DNA from: Enterobacteriaceae bacterium UBA5654
Lineage (GTDB): Bacteria; Pseudomonadota; Gammaproteobacteria; Enterobacterales; Enterobacteriaceae
NCBI GenBank assembly: GCA_002421005.1
Contig: DIJC01000020.1
Location: forward strand, 62,001-126,000
Length of the DNA: 64,000 bases
Direction: 5' to 3'
Shown in pieces: positions 34,901 through 41,977 of the stretch. Position 1 is the stretch's first letter; every line of letters starts with the position of its first letter. The translations under genes were made by a program, and so were the position numbers. The notes under the pieces are model-generated. The model was given only the letters and a program-made list of their open reading frames with translations. It was not told where the DNA came from and made no database searches.

Positions 34901-35114
34901 TCAGATCATTTTGCGACTGCGACAGTGTGCTCAGCCGCGGGGTTTCGTGATACAGCGCGAGGCAGATGGCGTCCAGCAGGGTGGTTTTTCCCGCGCCGGT
35001 CGGACCGGTAATGGCAAACAGGCCGTTGCTGGCGAAAGGCTCGGCGGTAAAATCGATTTTCCACTCGCCCTTCAGCGAGTTAAGATTTTTCAGGCGCAGG
35101 CTGATAATTTTCAT
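31974..35114 (-). CDS. sbcC: SbcC, SMC-like ATPase of the SbcCD nuclease
   Basis: A 1046-residue Rad50-type protein (E. coli 1048). Walker A is GPTGAGKTT (residues 37-45). Two long Gln-rich coiled coils (about 190-480 and 540-860) flank the zinc hook CPLC (Cys506, Cys509). The C-terminal half carries the signature LSGGESFLVSLALAL and Walker B LFLDEGFGTLD. With SbcD it opens hairpins and cleaves palindromic DNA during replication and repair. Its start overlaps the sbcD stop by 4 bp. Confidence 0.97.
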   Translation of the reverse strand: MKIISLRLKNLNSLKGEWKIDFTAEPFASNGLFAITGPTGAGKTTLLDAICLALYHETPRLSTLSQSQNDLMTRDTADCLAEVEFEVKGEAYRAFWSQNRARNQPDGNLQAPRVELARCADGKILADKVKDKLELTATLTGLDYGRFTRSMLLSQGQFAAFLNAKPKERAELLEELTGTEIYGQISAMVFEKHKVARTDLEKLQAQAAGMVLLSDEQQQALQQRLQALTDEESQQSRQHAQAQTHVNWLVRQQELHAEQQRSQAALTQARQALTEAQPQLNALQLAQPAEQLRPLWNRCQEYASAADQTRRLMQEVNTRLQSAIARRAQIRASAEQKSVALHLTRTTLTAWLTEHERYRLWSSELAGWRHAFSQQARDNAQLQQRQQQLSGHQKALAALPAVTLDLTPDAVSQAIARHAAQRAQRQRLGALHARFAPLNARLQQLRQSVQTGQNEQTTLNEALARLRQQYKDKHQHLTDVRTLCQQEARIKDLEGQRALLQAGQPCPLCGSTSHPSVAHYQALEPGVNQARLEALEKEVKSLTDEGGKLRGQQEALIRQQQRDESEVRTLAEEEQALTLEWRELGATLNVALQPTEDIAPWQNEQDRYEQQLYQLSQRQNLEKQIADVQHQITEYQQQIADQRATLAIALRAMALEYPEAGSESAWLSAREEEALAWQNHQTQLTTVQEALAQVTPLLETLPQDTIPLSGEPVALDGWRSAHDDCVKLHSQWQTLQQQETLEKSRLEQAQAQFTTALGNSQFADLEAFQAALLDESVRQQLDAFKQKLESQLQQTQALATQAQNQLAAHQQQLPEGLTAEHNVAQIRQVLEQHTQRLREISSQLGEIRQQLKQDADNRLHQQALMQQIAQAARELEDWSVLNGLIGSREGDKFRKFAQGLTLDNLVWLANKQLNRLHGRYLLKRKISEALELEVVDTWQADAERDTRTLSGGESFLVSLALALALSDLVSHKTRIDSLFLDEGFGTLDSETLDAALDALDALNATGKTIGVISHVEAMKERIPVQIKVKKVNGLGYSKLDSAFAVK

Positions 35115-36316
35115 GCTTCATCCTCCCCGGCCATCGTTTCCAGCGTTTGCGCCAGCAGAGTAAACAGCCGTTGCTGCTGCGCCTCATCAAGATCTTCCTG
35201 CGCCAGACGACGGGCAAATACGTCCTCCACTTTCAGTTCGCTAAGCGTTTCGCGCAGTTCGCCATCCAGAATTCGCTGGCGCTGTTCCCGGCTACGGCGG
35301 ACCAGCAGCACTTCGACCGGCAGTTCCTCCGCCAGCGTCTGAATACGCCGCTGCACATCATGCAAATACTCGCCGCCGCGGGTGATTTCAATATCCAGCC
35401 ACACGGCGGGGCTGGCTGGCGCACCGCGCCATTGCTCAAGTTGTTGGCAAATGGCGGTAAAATCCCCTTTTATGACTGCCAGCGGCTGGGTGACGGGCAC
35501 CTCAAGCGGCGTGACTTCTGCTAATTTCCCTCCGGCAAAGGTCACCAGATTCACGCTTTTGCTTTTACCGGTTTCATCAAAGCTCAGGGAGATGGGCGAG
35601 CCGCAGTAACGAATATGCTCGCTGGCGTTGATTTTTTGCGCCCGATGGATATGCCCCAGGGCGATGTAATCTGCCGGGGGAAAGTTTTGCGCCGGGAACG
35701 CGTCCAGCGTGCCAATATAAATATCGCGTACCGCGTCGCTTTTACTGGCCCCGACGGTGGTCAGGTGACCGCTGGCAATAATCGGCAGCGGTCGATCGCC
35801 CCGCAGTTCGCAGGCGCGCTGATACTGTTGCTGATAATAATCAGTGATGGCGGTCAGCAGGCGCTGAAGTTTCTGGCTGCCGGAATGCCCGGCCTGACTG
35901 GTGACCATATCGCGCGGACGCAGGAACGGTACCGGGCAGAAAACCGCGCCGGGCGTGCCGTCGCGTTGCAGCAAAATGTGCGGCTCGCTGCCCGCGCTGG
36001 CGACCACGGTCGTATTCAGGAAGGCGAGAATTTCGCGCGATTCATTCAGGGTGGCGACGGAATCGTGATTGCCCGCCAGCACCACCAGATGACAGCCGGT
36101 CTGTTGTAAATCAACAACAAAACGGTAATACAGCTCGCGGGCGTAGCTTGGCGGCGCACCGGTATCAAAAATATCGCCCGCCACAATAATGGCGTCCACC
36201 TGCTGCGCTTCGGCGGTTTGCAGCAGCCAGTCGAGAAAAGCTTTATGCTCGGCGGCACGGCTTTTACTGTAGAAGTTCTGGCCGAGATGCCAGTCTGAAG
36301 TATGAATGATGCGCAT
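35111..36316 (-). CDS. sbcD: SbcD, Mre11-like nuclease subunit
   Basis: A 401-residue phosphodiesterase (E. coli 400) supplying the double-strand exonuclease and hairpin endonuclease activity of SbcCD. Metal-binding motifs are SDWHLGQ (Asp8, His10), IVAGDIFD and LAGNHDS; later His residues lie in ASGHLTT and LGHIHRA. It is first in the sbcDC operon and divergent from phoB, with a 183-bp gap between them. Confidence 0.97.
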   Translation of the reverse strand: MRIIHTSDWHLGQNFYSKSRAAEHKAFLDWLLQTAEAQQVDAIIVAGDIFDTGAPPSYARELYYRFVVDLQQTGCHLVVLAGNHDSVATLNESREILAFLNTTVVASAGSEPHILLQRDGTPGAVFCPVPFLRPRDMVTSQAGHSGSQKLQRLLTAITDYYQQQYQRACELRGDRPLPIIASGHLTTVGASKSDAVRDIYIGTLDAFPAQNFPPADYIALGHIHRAQKINASEHIRYCGSPISLSFDETGKSKSVNLVTFAGGKLAEVTPLEVPVTQPLAVIKGDFTAICQQLEQWRGAPASPAVWLDIEITRGGEYLHDVQRRIQTLAEELPVEVLLVRRSREQRQRILDGELRETLSELKVEDVFARRLAQEDLDEAQQQRLFTLLAQTLETMAGEDEA

Positions 36317-36423
36317 GTCGGTTCCGTGGCAAAAAAGCGTAGGGCGGATTATAAACCCTGCGGCAGGCGGGGGCGAAGTCTGTCTGTCATATAACGACTG
36401 GATGGATCACCTCATAGTCATTA

Positions 36424-36441
36424 TTTTCATAAATCTGTCAC
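36424..36441 (+). promoter_or_regulatory. Pho box upstream of phoB
   Basis: TTTTCATAAATCTGTCAC is close to the PhoB consensus CTGTCATAAATCTGTCAC, missing only part of the first half-site. A further half-like CTGTCAT occurs at 36384-36390. The phoBR operon is therefore autoregulated by phosphate limitation, as in E. coli. Confidence 0.8.
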
Positions 36442-36499
36442 AAATCTGACGCATAATGACGTCGCTATCACTAATGATGATGATAAAACAGGGTAAAAA

Positions 36500-37189
36500 A
36501 TGGCGAGACGTATTCTGGTCGTTGAAGATGAAGCTCCGATCCGCGAGATGGTGTGCTTTGTCCTCGAGCAAAATGGCTTTCAGCCTGTAGAAGCGGAAGA
36601 TTATGACAGCGCGGTGAATCAGCTCAATGAACCCTGGCCTGACCTGATCCTGCTGGACTGGATGCTCCCGGGCGGCTCCGGCATTCAGTTTATCAAACAT
36701 ATCAAGCGTGAAGCGCTGACGCGCGATATCCCGGTAGTGATGCTGACCGCGCGCGGCGAAGAAGAAGATCGCGTTCGCGGGCTGGAAACCGGTGCCGACG
36801 ACTACATCACGAAGCCGTTCTCTCCTAAAGAGCTGATTGCGCGTATCAAAGCGGTGATGCGCCGCATCTCACCTATGGCCGTTGAAGAAGTGATTGAAAT
36901 GCAGGGGCTAAGCCTCGATCCCTCTTCACATCGGGTGATGACCGGTGAAAGCCCGCTGGATATGGGGCCGACCGAGTTTAAATTACTGCACTTCTTTATG
37001 ACTCACCCTGAAAGAGTGTATAGCCGTGAACAGTTGCTGAATCACGTCTGGGGAACCAATGTGTATGTCGAGGACCGCACGGTGGACGTGCATATCCGCC
37101 GCCTGCGTAAGGCGCTGGAGCTGAGCGGTCACGATCGAATGGTGCAAACAGTTCGCGGTACGGGTTATCGTTTCTCCACCCGTTTCTGA
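36500..37189 (+). CDS. phoB: PhoB, phosphate response regulator
   Basis: A 229-residue OmpR-family regulator, same length as in E. coli. The receiver domain (1-125) has the phosphorylated Asp53 (LLDWMLPGG), Thr83 and Lys105. The C-terminal winged helix (130-229) ends VQTVRGTGYRFSTRF. Phosphorylated by PhoR, it activates the Pho regulon by binding Pho boxes. phoR follows after 23 bp. Confidence 0.98.
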   Translation: MARRILVVEDEAPIREMVCFVLEQNGFQPVEAEDYDSAVNQLNEPWPDLILLDWMLPGGSGIQFIKHIKREALTRDIPVVMLTARGEEEDRVRGLETGADDYITKPFSPKELIARIKAVMRRISPMAVEEVIEMQGLSLDPSSHRVMTGESPLDMGPTEFKLLHFFMTHPERVYSREQLLNHVWGTNVYVEDRTVDVHIRRLRKALELSGHDRMVQTVRGTGYRFSTRF

Positions 37190-37212
37190 TATCTGACACA
37201 GGAGTGTGACGC

Positions 37213-38502
37213 GTGCTGGAACGTCTGTCATGGAAAAGGCTGGTTCTTGAGCTTATCGTCTGCTGTCTGCCCGCGCTGCTGCTGGCGGCATTCTTCGGTC
37301 ATTTGCCGTGGTTTTTACTGGCGGCCGTGACCGGGCTGCTCATCTGGCACTTTCTCAATTTACTGGGACTCTCCTGGTGGCTGTGGGTGGATCGCAGCAT
37401 GACGCCGCCGCCGGGTCGCGGTAGCTGGGAGCCGCTGCTCTACGGCCTGCACCAGATGCAGCTACGCAATAAAAAGCGCCGCCGCGAGCTGGGTAATCTC
37501 ATCAAGCGCTTTCGCAGCGGCGCGGAATCGCTGCCGGATGCGGTGGTGTTGACGACGGAAGAAGGCACGATTTTCTGGTGTAACGGTCTGGCGCAGCAGC
37601 TTCTGGGCCTGCGCTGGCCGGATGACAACGGGCAAAATATTCTCAACCTGCTGCGCTACCCGGAATTTACGCTGTATCTGAAGAACCGCGATTTCAGCAA
37701 GCCGTTGAATCTGGTGCTGAATAACGGTCGCCACCTGGAGTTTCGCGTTATGCCCTACAGCGAAAACCAGCGGCTGATGGTGGCGCGCGATACCACCCAG
37801 ATGCATCAGCTTGAAGGCGCGCGGCGCAACTTTTTTGCCAACGTCAGCCATGAACTGCGCACGCCGTTAACCGTCTTGCAGGGCTATCTGGAAATGATGC
37901 AGGAGCAGACGCTGGAGGGCGCGCCGCGAGAAAAAGCGCTGCATACCATGCGCGAACAGACCCAGCGCATGGAGTCGCTGGTGAAGCAACTGCTGACCCT
38001 CTCCCGAATCGAAGCTGCGCCCGCGCTGGCGCTGAATGAAAAAATTGATGTGCCGATGATGCTGCGGATGATCGAGCGCGAAGCGCAAACCTTAAGCCAC
38101 GGGCGGCATAGCCTGCATTTTACCGTTGATGACACCTTAAGCGTGCTGGGTAACGAAGAGCAGCTGCGCAGCGCTATTTCCAACCTCGTCTACAATGCGG
38201 TGAACCATACGCCTGCGGGCACCACCATTTCGGTTAACTGGCAGCGCGCTCCCCACGGCGCACAGTTTTCTATTGAGGACGACGGGCCAGGGATTGCCGC
38301 TGAGCATATTCCGCGTCTGACCGAGCGTTTTTATCGCGTGGATAAGGCCCGCTCGCGGCAAACCGGCGGCAGCGGTCTGGGGCTGGCGATTGTGAAGCAC
38401 GCGCTAAATCATCACGACAGTCGCCTGCAAATCGACAGCCAGCCGGGGAAAGGCACGCGCTTTAGTTTTCTCCTGCCGGAACGTTTAATTGCCAAAAAAT
38501 AG
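37213..38502 (+). CDS. phoR: PhoR, phosphate sensor histidine kinase
   Basis: A 429-residue inner-membrane kinase (E. coli 431). Two membrane helices lie at about 10-28 and 33-58, followed by a charged region and a PAS domain (about 95-190). The HisKA domain carries His213 in VSHELRTPL, and the ATPase domain shows N box, G1 (DDGPGI) and G2 (GSGLGLAI) motifs. It starts with GTG. It phosphorylates or dephosphorylates PhoB according to signals relayed by PstSCAB and PhoU. Confidence 0.97.
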   Translation: MLERLSWKRLVLELIVCCLPALLLAAFFGHLPWFLLAAVTGLLIWHFLNLLGLSWWLWVDRSMTPPPGRGSWEPLLYGLHQMQLRNKKRRRELGNLIKRFRSGAESLPDAVVLTTEEGTIFWCNGLAQQLLGLRWPDDNGQNILNLLRYPEFTLYLKNRDFSKPLNLVLNNGRHLEFRVMPYSENQRLMVARDTTQMHQLEGARRNFFANVSHELRTPLTVLQGYLEMMQEQTLEGAPREKALHTMREQTQRMESLVKQLLTLSRIEAAPALALNEKIDVPMMLRMIEREAQTLSHGRHSLHFTVDDTLSVLGNEEQLRSAISNLVYNAVNHTPAGTTISVNWQRAPHGAQFSIEDDGPGIAAEHIPRLTERFYRVDKARSRQTGGSGLGLAIVKHALNHHDSRLQIDSQPGKGTRFSFLLPERLIAKK

Positions 38503-38911
38503 CCTGACACCGATGCGTGTAAGGCTAACTTTCCGCAGATCCGCTCCGTGCGCGCCGTTTACTTTGCAGGCCAGCGAAGCGGACGCCACTTCCTCACGTT
38601 TGCTGCTTTTTTGTTCGAACTATCGCCCGTAAGTTTTTCTTATATCTGGTTTAACGTGCTAATCAGATGTTACGAACCAGCATAATCCTCTGGTTTCGCG
38701 ATCGCGGGTTGCTTTAAAACGTTATAAGCGTTTAAATTGCGCCCCAGATGCTGTCATACCGACTGCATTTGCGTGATAAATCGAAAAACTATACTTCTTC
38801 ACGCCAGTCCGGGAGCATATCCCGCTGAAATCTTATGCAATTGCTGCTGTATTGTTTCACAGGGAAGGCAACAATTCATTTACAACACCACATCCACAGG
38901 CAGTTTAATTT
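38503..38911 (+). promoter_or_regulatory. Long brnQ leader region
   Basis: A 409-bp gap between phoR and brnQ. The first part is GC-rich without a clear terminator. An AT-rich stretch near 38630-38740 probably contains the brnQ promoter. The last 80 bp hold a short reading frame that overlaps the brnQ start and is listed separately. No RNA family is recognised. Confidence 0.45.
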
Positions 38912-38915
38912 ATGA
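38835..38915 (+). CDS. Candidate 26-codon upstream reading frame overlapping brnQ
   Basis: ATG at 38835 opens a 26-codon frame (MQLLLYCFTGKATIHLQ and nine more residues) that ends in a TGA overlapping the brnQ ATG by 4 bp. Five of 26 codons are leucine, three of them consecutive (TTG CTG CTG), and two are isoleucine. brnQ imports leucine, isoleucine and valine, so a translation-coupled sensor is conceivable. The frame's own ribosome-binding site is weak, and the brnQ site is also poor, which would suit coupling. No homologous peptide is known to me; this remains a candidate. Confidence 0.3.
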   Translation: MQLLLYCFTGKATIHLQHHIHRQFNL

Positions 38916-40231
38916 CCCATCAGTTAAAATCTCGCGACATCATCGCTCTGGGCTTTATGACCTTTGCGTTGTTTGTTGGCGCTGGCAATATCATTTTCCC
39001 TCCCATGGTTGGCTTACAGGCAGGCGAGCACGTCTGGACGGCGGCGACGGGATTCCTGATCACTGCGGTCGGTCTGCCGGTATTGACGGTGATTGCGCTG
39101 GCGAAAGTGGGCGGCGGCATCGACAGCCTCAGCACGCCTGTCGGTAAAACTGCGGGCATTCTGCTGGCGACGGTCTGTTATCTGGCGGTCGGCCCGCTGT
39201 TTGCCACGCCGCGTACCGCAACCGTCTCGTTTGAAGTCGGCATTGCGCCGCTGACCGGTGACGGGCCAATGCCGCTGTTCATCTATAGCGTGATTTACTT
39301 TGCGCTGGTGATCTGCGTATCGCTTTATCCGGGCAAGCTGCTTGATACGGTGGGCAATTTCCTCGCGCCGATGAAAATCGTGGCGCTGACGGTGCTGTCC
39401 GTTGCGGCGCTGGTGTGGCCTGCAGGCCCGATCAGCCACGCGATGGAGGCGTATCAGACCGCGCCGTTCTCTAACGGCTTTGTAAATGGCTATCTGACCA
39501 TGGATACGCTGGGCGCGATGGTTTTCGGGATTGTTATCGTTAATGCCGCCCGTTCGCGTGGCGTGACCGAAGCCCGTCTGTTGACGCGCTATACCGTCTG
39601 GGCTGGCATCATGGCAGGGGTGGGCCTGACGCTGCTGTATCTGGCGCTGTTCCGTCTGGGTTCCGATAGCTCCACGCTGGTCGATCAATCCGTAAACGGC
39701 GCGGCTATTCTGCACGCCTACGTTCAGCATACCTTTGGTGGGCCGGGCAGTCTGATGCTGGCGGCGCTGATTTTCATCGCCTGTCTGGTTACGGCGGTGG
39801 GCCTGACCTGCGCCTGCGCCGAATTCTTTGCCCAGTATCTGCCGCTGTCTTATCGCACGCTGGTCTTCATCCTCGGCATTTTCTCGATGGCGGTATCCAA
39901 CCTGGGGCTGAGCCACCTGATTCAGGTTTCTGTCCCGGTGTTAACGGCGATCTATCCGCCGTGTATCGCACTGGTTGTGTTAAGCTTCACCCGCTCATGG
40001 TGGCATAATTCATCGCGCGTGATTGCGCCCGCCATGTTTATCAGCCTGATCTTTGGTATCCTTGACGGTATTAAAGGGTCAGCGCTGAAAGATGTCCTGC
40101 CTGCCTGGACCGAGAGCTTACCGCTTTCTGCACAGGGGCTGGCCTGGCTGATGCCAACGATAGTGATGATCGTCCTGGCTGTTATCTGGGATCGCTCTGC
40201 GGGGCGTCAGGTAACCTCCAGCGCACATTAA
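38912..40231 (+). CDS. brnQ: Branched-chain amino-acid:sodium symporter BrnQ
   Basis: A 439-residue inner-membrane permease identical in length to E. coli BrnQ, with about 12 hydrophobic segments. It starts MTHQLKSRDIIALGFM, and LFVGAGNIIFPPMVG is a family signature. It imports leucine, isoleucine and valine. The ATG at 38912 overlaps an upstream short frame. A strong terminator follows, separating it from proY. Confidence 0.97.
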   Translation: MTHQLKSRDIIALGFMTFALFVGAGNIIFPPMVGLQAGEHVWTAATGFLITAVGLPVLTVIALAKVGGGIDSLSTPVGKTAGILLATVCYLAVGPLFATPRTATVSFEVGIAPLTGDGPMPLFIYSVIYFALVICVSLYPGKLLDTVGNFLAPMKIVALTVLSVAALVWPAGPISHAMEAYQTAPFSNGFVNGYLTMDTLGAMVFGIVIVNAARSRGVTEARLLTRYTVWAGIMAGVGLTLLYLALFRLGSDSSTLVDQSVNGAAILHAYVQHTFGGPGSLMLAALIFIACLVTAVGLTCACAEFFAQYLPLSYRTLVFILGIFSMAVSNLGLSHLIQVSVPVLTAIYPPCIALVVLSFTRSWWHNSSRVIAPAMFISLIFGILDGIKGSALKDVLPAWTESLPLSAQGLAWLMPTIVMIVLAVIWDRSAGRQVTSSAH

Positions 40232-40252
40232 TCGTTGCGCGGCGGTTCGTTT

Positions 40253-40290
40253 AACCACGGGGCTTAGGGTTCCGTGGTTTTTTATTTTTT
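40253..40290 (+). terminator. Rho-independent terminator after brnQ
   Basis: AACCACGG (40253-40260) pairs with CCGTGGTT (40272-40279) and is followed by TTTTTATTTTTT. proY starts only 23 bp later, so proY must be read through from brnQ or use a promoter within this short gap. Confidence 0.9.
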
Positions 40291-40312
40291 GTGTTGAATG
40301 GCATTTGAAACG

Positions 40313-41668
40313 ATGGAAAGTACTAACAAGCTGAAGCGGGGGCTGAGCACCCGCCATATCCGCTTTATGGCACTCGGGTCGGCAATTGGCACCGGCCTTT
40401 TTTATGGCTCGGCAGATGCCATTAAAATGGCGGGTCCCAGCGTGCTGCTGGCCTACATTATCGGCGGCGTCGCGGCCTATATCATCATGCGCGCACTGGG
40501 GGAAATGTCGGTCCATAATCCGTCCGCCAGCTCCTTTTCACGCTACGCGCAGGATAACCTCGGCCCGCTGGCGGGTTATATCACCGGCTGGACCTACTGC
40601 TTTGAAATCCTGATCGTCGCCATCGCCGACGTCACCGCTTTCGGCATCTATATGGGCGTCTGGTTCCCGGACGTGCCGCACTGGATCTGGGTGCTGAGCG
40701 TGGTGATGATCATCTGCGCAATCAATCTGATGAGCGTGAAGGTGTTCGGCGAGCTGGAGTTCTGGTTCTCCTTCTTCAAAGTCGCCACCATTATCATCAT
40801 GATTGTCGCCGGATTTGGCATCATCATCTGGGGGATCGGCAACGGCGGGCAACCGACCGGCATCCATAATCTGTGGAGCAACGGCGGTTTCTTCAGCAAC
40901 GGCTGGATGGGTATGGTGATGTCGCTGCAAATGGTGATGTTTGCCTACGGCGGGATTGAAATCATTGGCATCACCGCCGGTGAAGCCAACGAGCCGGAAA
41001 AATCCATCCCGCGCGCTATCAACTCTGTGCCGATGCGTATTCTGGTGTTCTACGTCGGTACGCTGTTTGTGATTATGTCGATTTTCCCGTGGAATCAGGT
41101 TGGCACCAACGGCAGCCCGTTTGTCCTGACGTTCCAGCATCTGGGGATCACCTTCGCTGCCAGCATCCTGAACTTTGTCGTGCTGACCGCCTCGCTGTCG
41201 GCGATTAACAGCGACGTCTTCGGCGTCGGGCGTATGCTGCACGGCATGGCGGAGCAGGGGAGCGCGCCGAAGGTTTTCGCTAAAACCTCCCGTCGCGGTA
41301 TTCCGTGGGTCACGGTGGTGGTGATGACGTTTGCCCTGCTGCTGGCGGTGTATCTGAACTACATCATCCCGGAAAACGTCTTCCTGGTGATCGCGTCGCT
41401 GGCGACCTTCGCCACGGTGTGGGTGTGGATCATGATCCTGCTGTCGCAGATTGCTTTCCGCCGTCGCCTGTCGCCGGAAGAAACCCGTGCGCTGAAATTT
41501 AAAGTGCCGGGCGGCGTGGCAACGACCATTGCCGGGCTGATTTTCCTGGTCTTTATTATTGCGCTGATTGGCTATCACCCGGACACGCGCATTTCGCTGT
41601 ACGTGGGCTTCGGCTGGATCGTGCTGCTGCTGATCGGCTGGCTGTTCAAGCGCCGCGCTAAAGTCTGA
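40313..41668 (+). CDS. proY: ProY, amino-acid permease (cryptic proline transporter)
   Basis: A 451-residue permease of the amino acid/polyamine/organocation family with 12 hydrophobic helices. It is very similar to E. coli ProY (457 residues): KLKRGLSTRHIRFMALGSA start and a GEMSVHNPSASSFSRYA loop. ATG at 40313 gives the family start; an ATG at 40298 would add five residues. In E. coli it can carry proline but is cryptic, and recent family work also implicates histidine. It lies directly behind the brnQ terminator, so expression may be low. Confidence 0.93.
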   Translation: MESTNKLKRGLSTRHIRFMALGSAIGTGLFYGSADAIKMAGPSVLLAYIIGGVAAYIIMRALGEMSVHNPSASSFSRYAQDNLGPLAGYITGWTYCFEILIVAIADVTAFGIYMGVWFPDVPHWIWVLSVVMIICAINLMSVKVFGELEFWFSFFKVATIIIMIVAGFGIIIWGIGNGGQPTGIHNLWSNGGFFSNGWMGMVMSLQMVMFAYGGIEIIGITAGEANEPEKSIPRAINSVPMRILVFYVGTLFVIMSIFPWNQVGTNGSPFVLTFQHLGITFAASILNFVVLTASLSAINSDVFGVGRMLHGMAEQGSAPKVFAKTSRRGIPWVTVVVMTFALLLAVYLNYIIPENVFLVIASLATFATVWVWIMILLSQIAFRRRLSPEETRALKFKVPGGVATTIAGLIFLVFIIALIGYHPDTRISLYVGFGWIVLLLIGWLFKRRAKV

Positions 41669-41977
41669 CTACGTTGACCGGGGTACGCCCCGGTCACTGC
41701 ATTTACGCTGGCGCGATCGCCCGCGATGGTAATCACGACTCCCTTCGACCTAATCCCGCCGGCATCAGGCGTGGCGTTGCCGCCGGGCAGCGTCAGCACG
41801 CCTTTCTGTGGCGTCCAGTATAAAAACTGACTTATCCTGAAACGTCGTGCATCGGCGCGAATGCGCGCGGGAAAATTCTGCGCCCCTGTCTTCATCCCCT
41901 CAAAAAAAGACAAAAGAGGAGGGGCGCGTTTTCAGCCTGTGGCATGGTGACGTGATTTTGTGGAAAGAGGATTAGCG
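41669..41977. promoter_or_regulatory. proY-malZ intergenic region with a MalT box
   Basis: A 309-bp gap. It opens with a hairpin TGACCGGGG/CCCCGGTCA (41675-41696), probably ending proY. On the minus strand 41890-41899 reads GGGGATGAAG, matching the MalT box GGGGATGAGG at 9 of 10 positions, as expected for malZ. GCGCCCC and GGGGCGC frame this area (about 41880-41926). A minus-strand open frame across the gap is treated under findings. Confidence 0.6.

Noticed and set aside
38737..39147. 136-codon frame spanning the brnQ leader and start
   Set aside because: Its second half is an out-of-frame reading of brnQ, and its first half is Cys-rich with no family resemblance.
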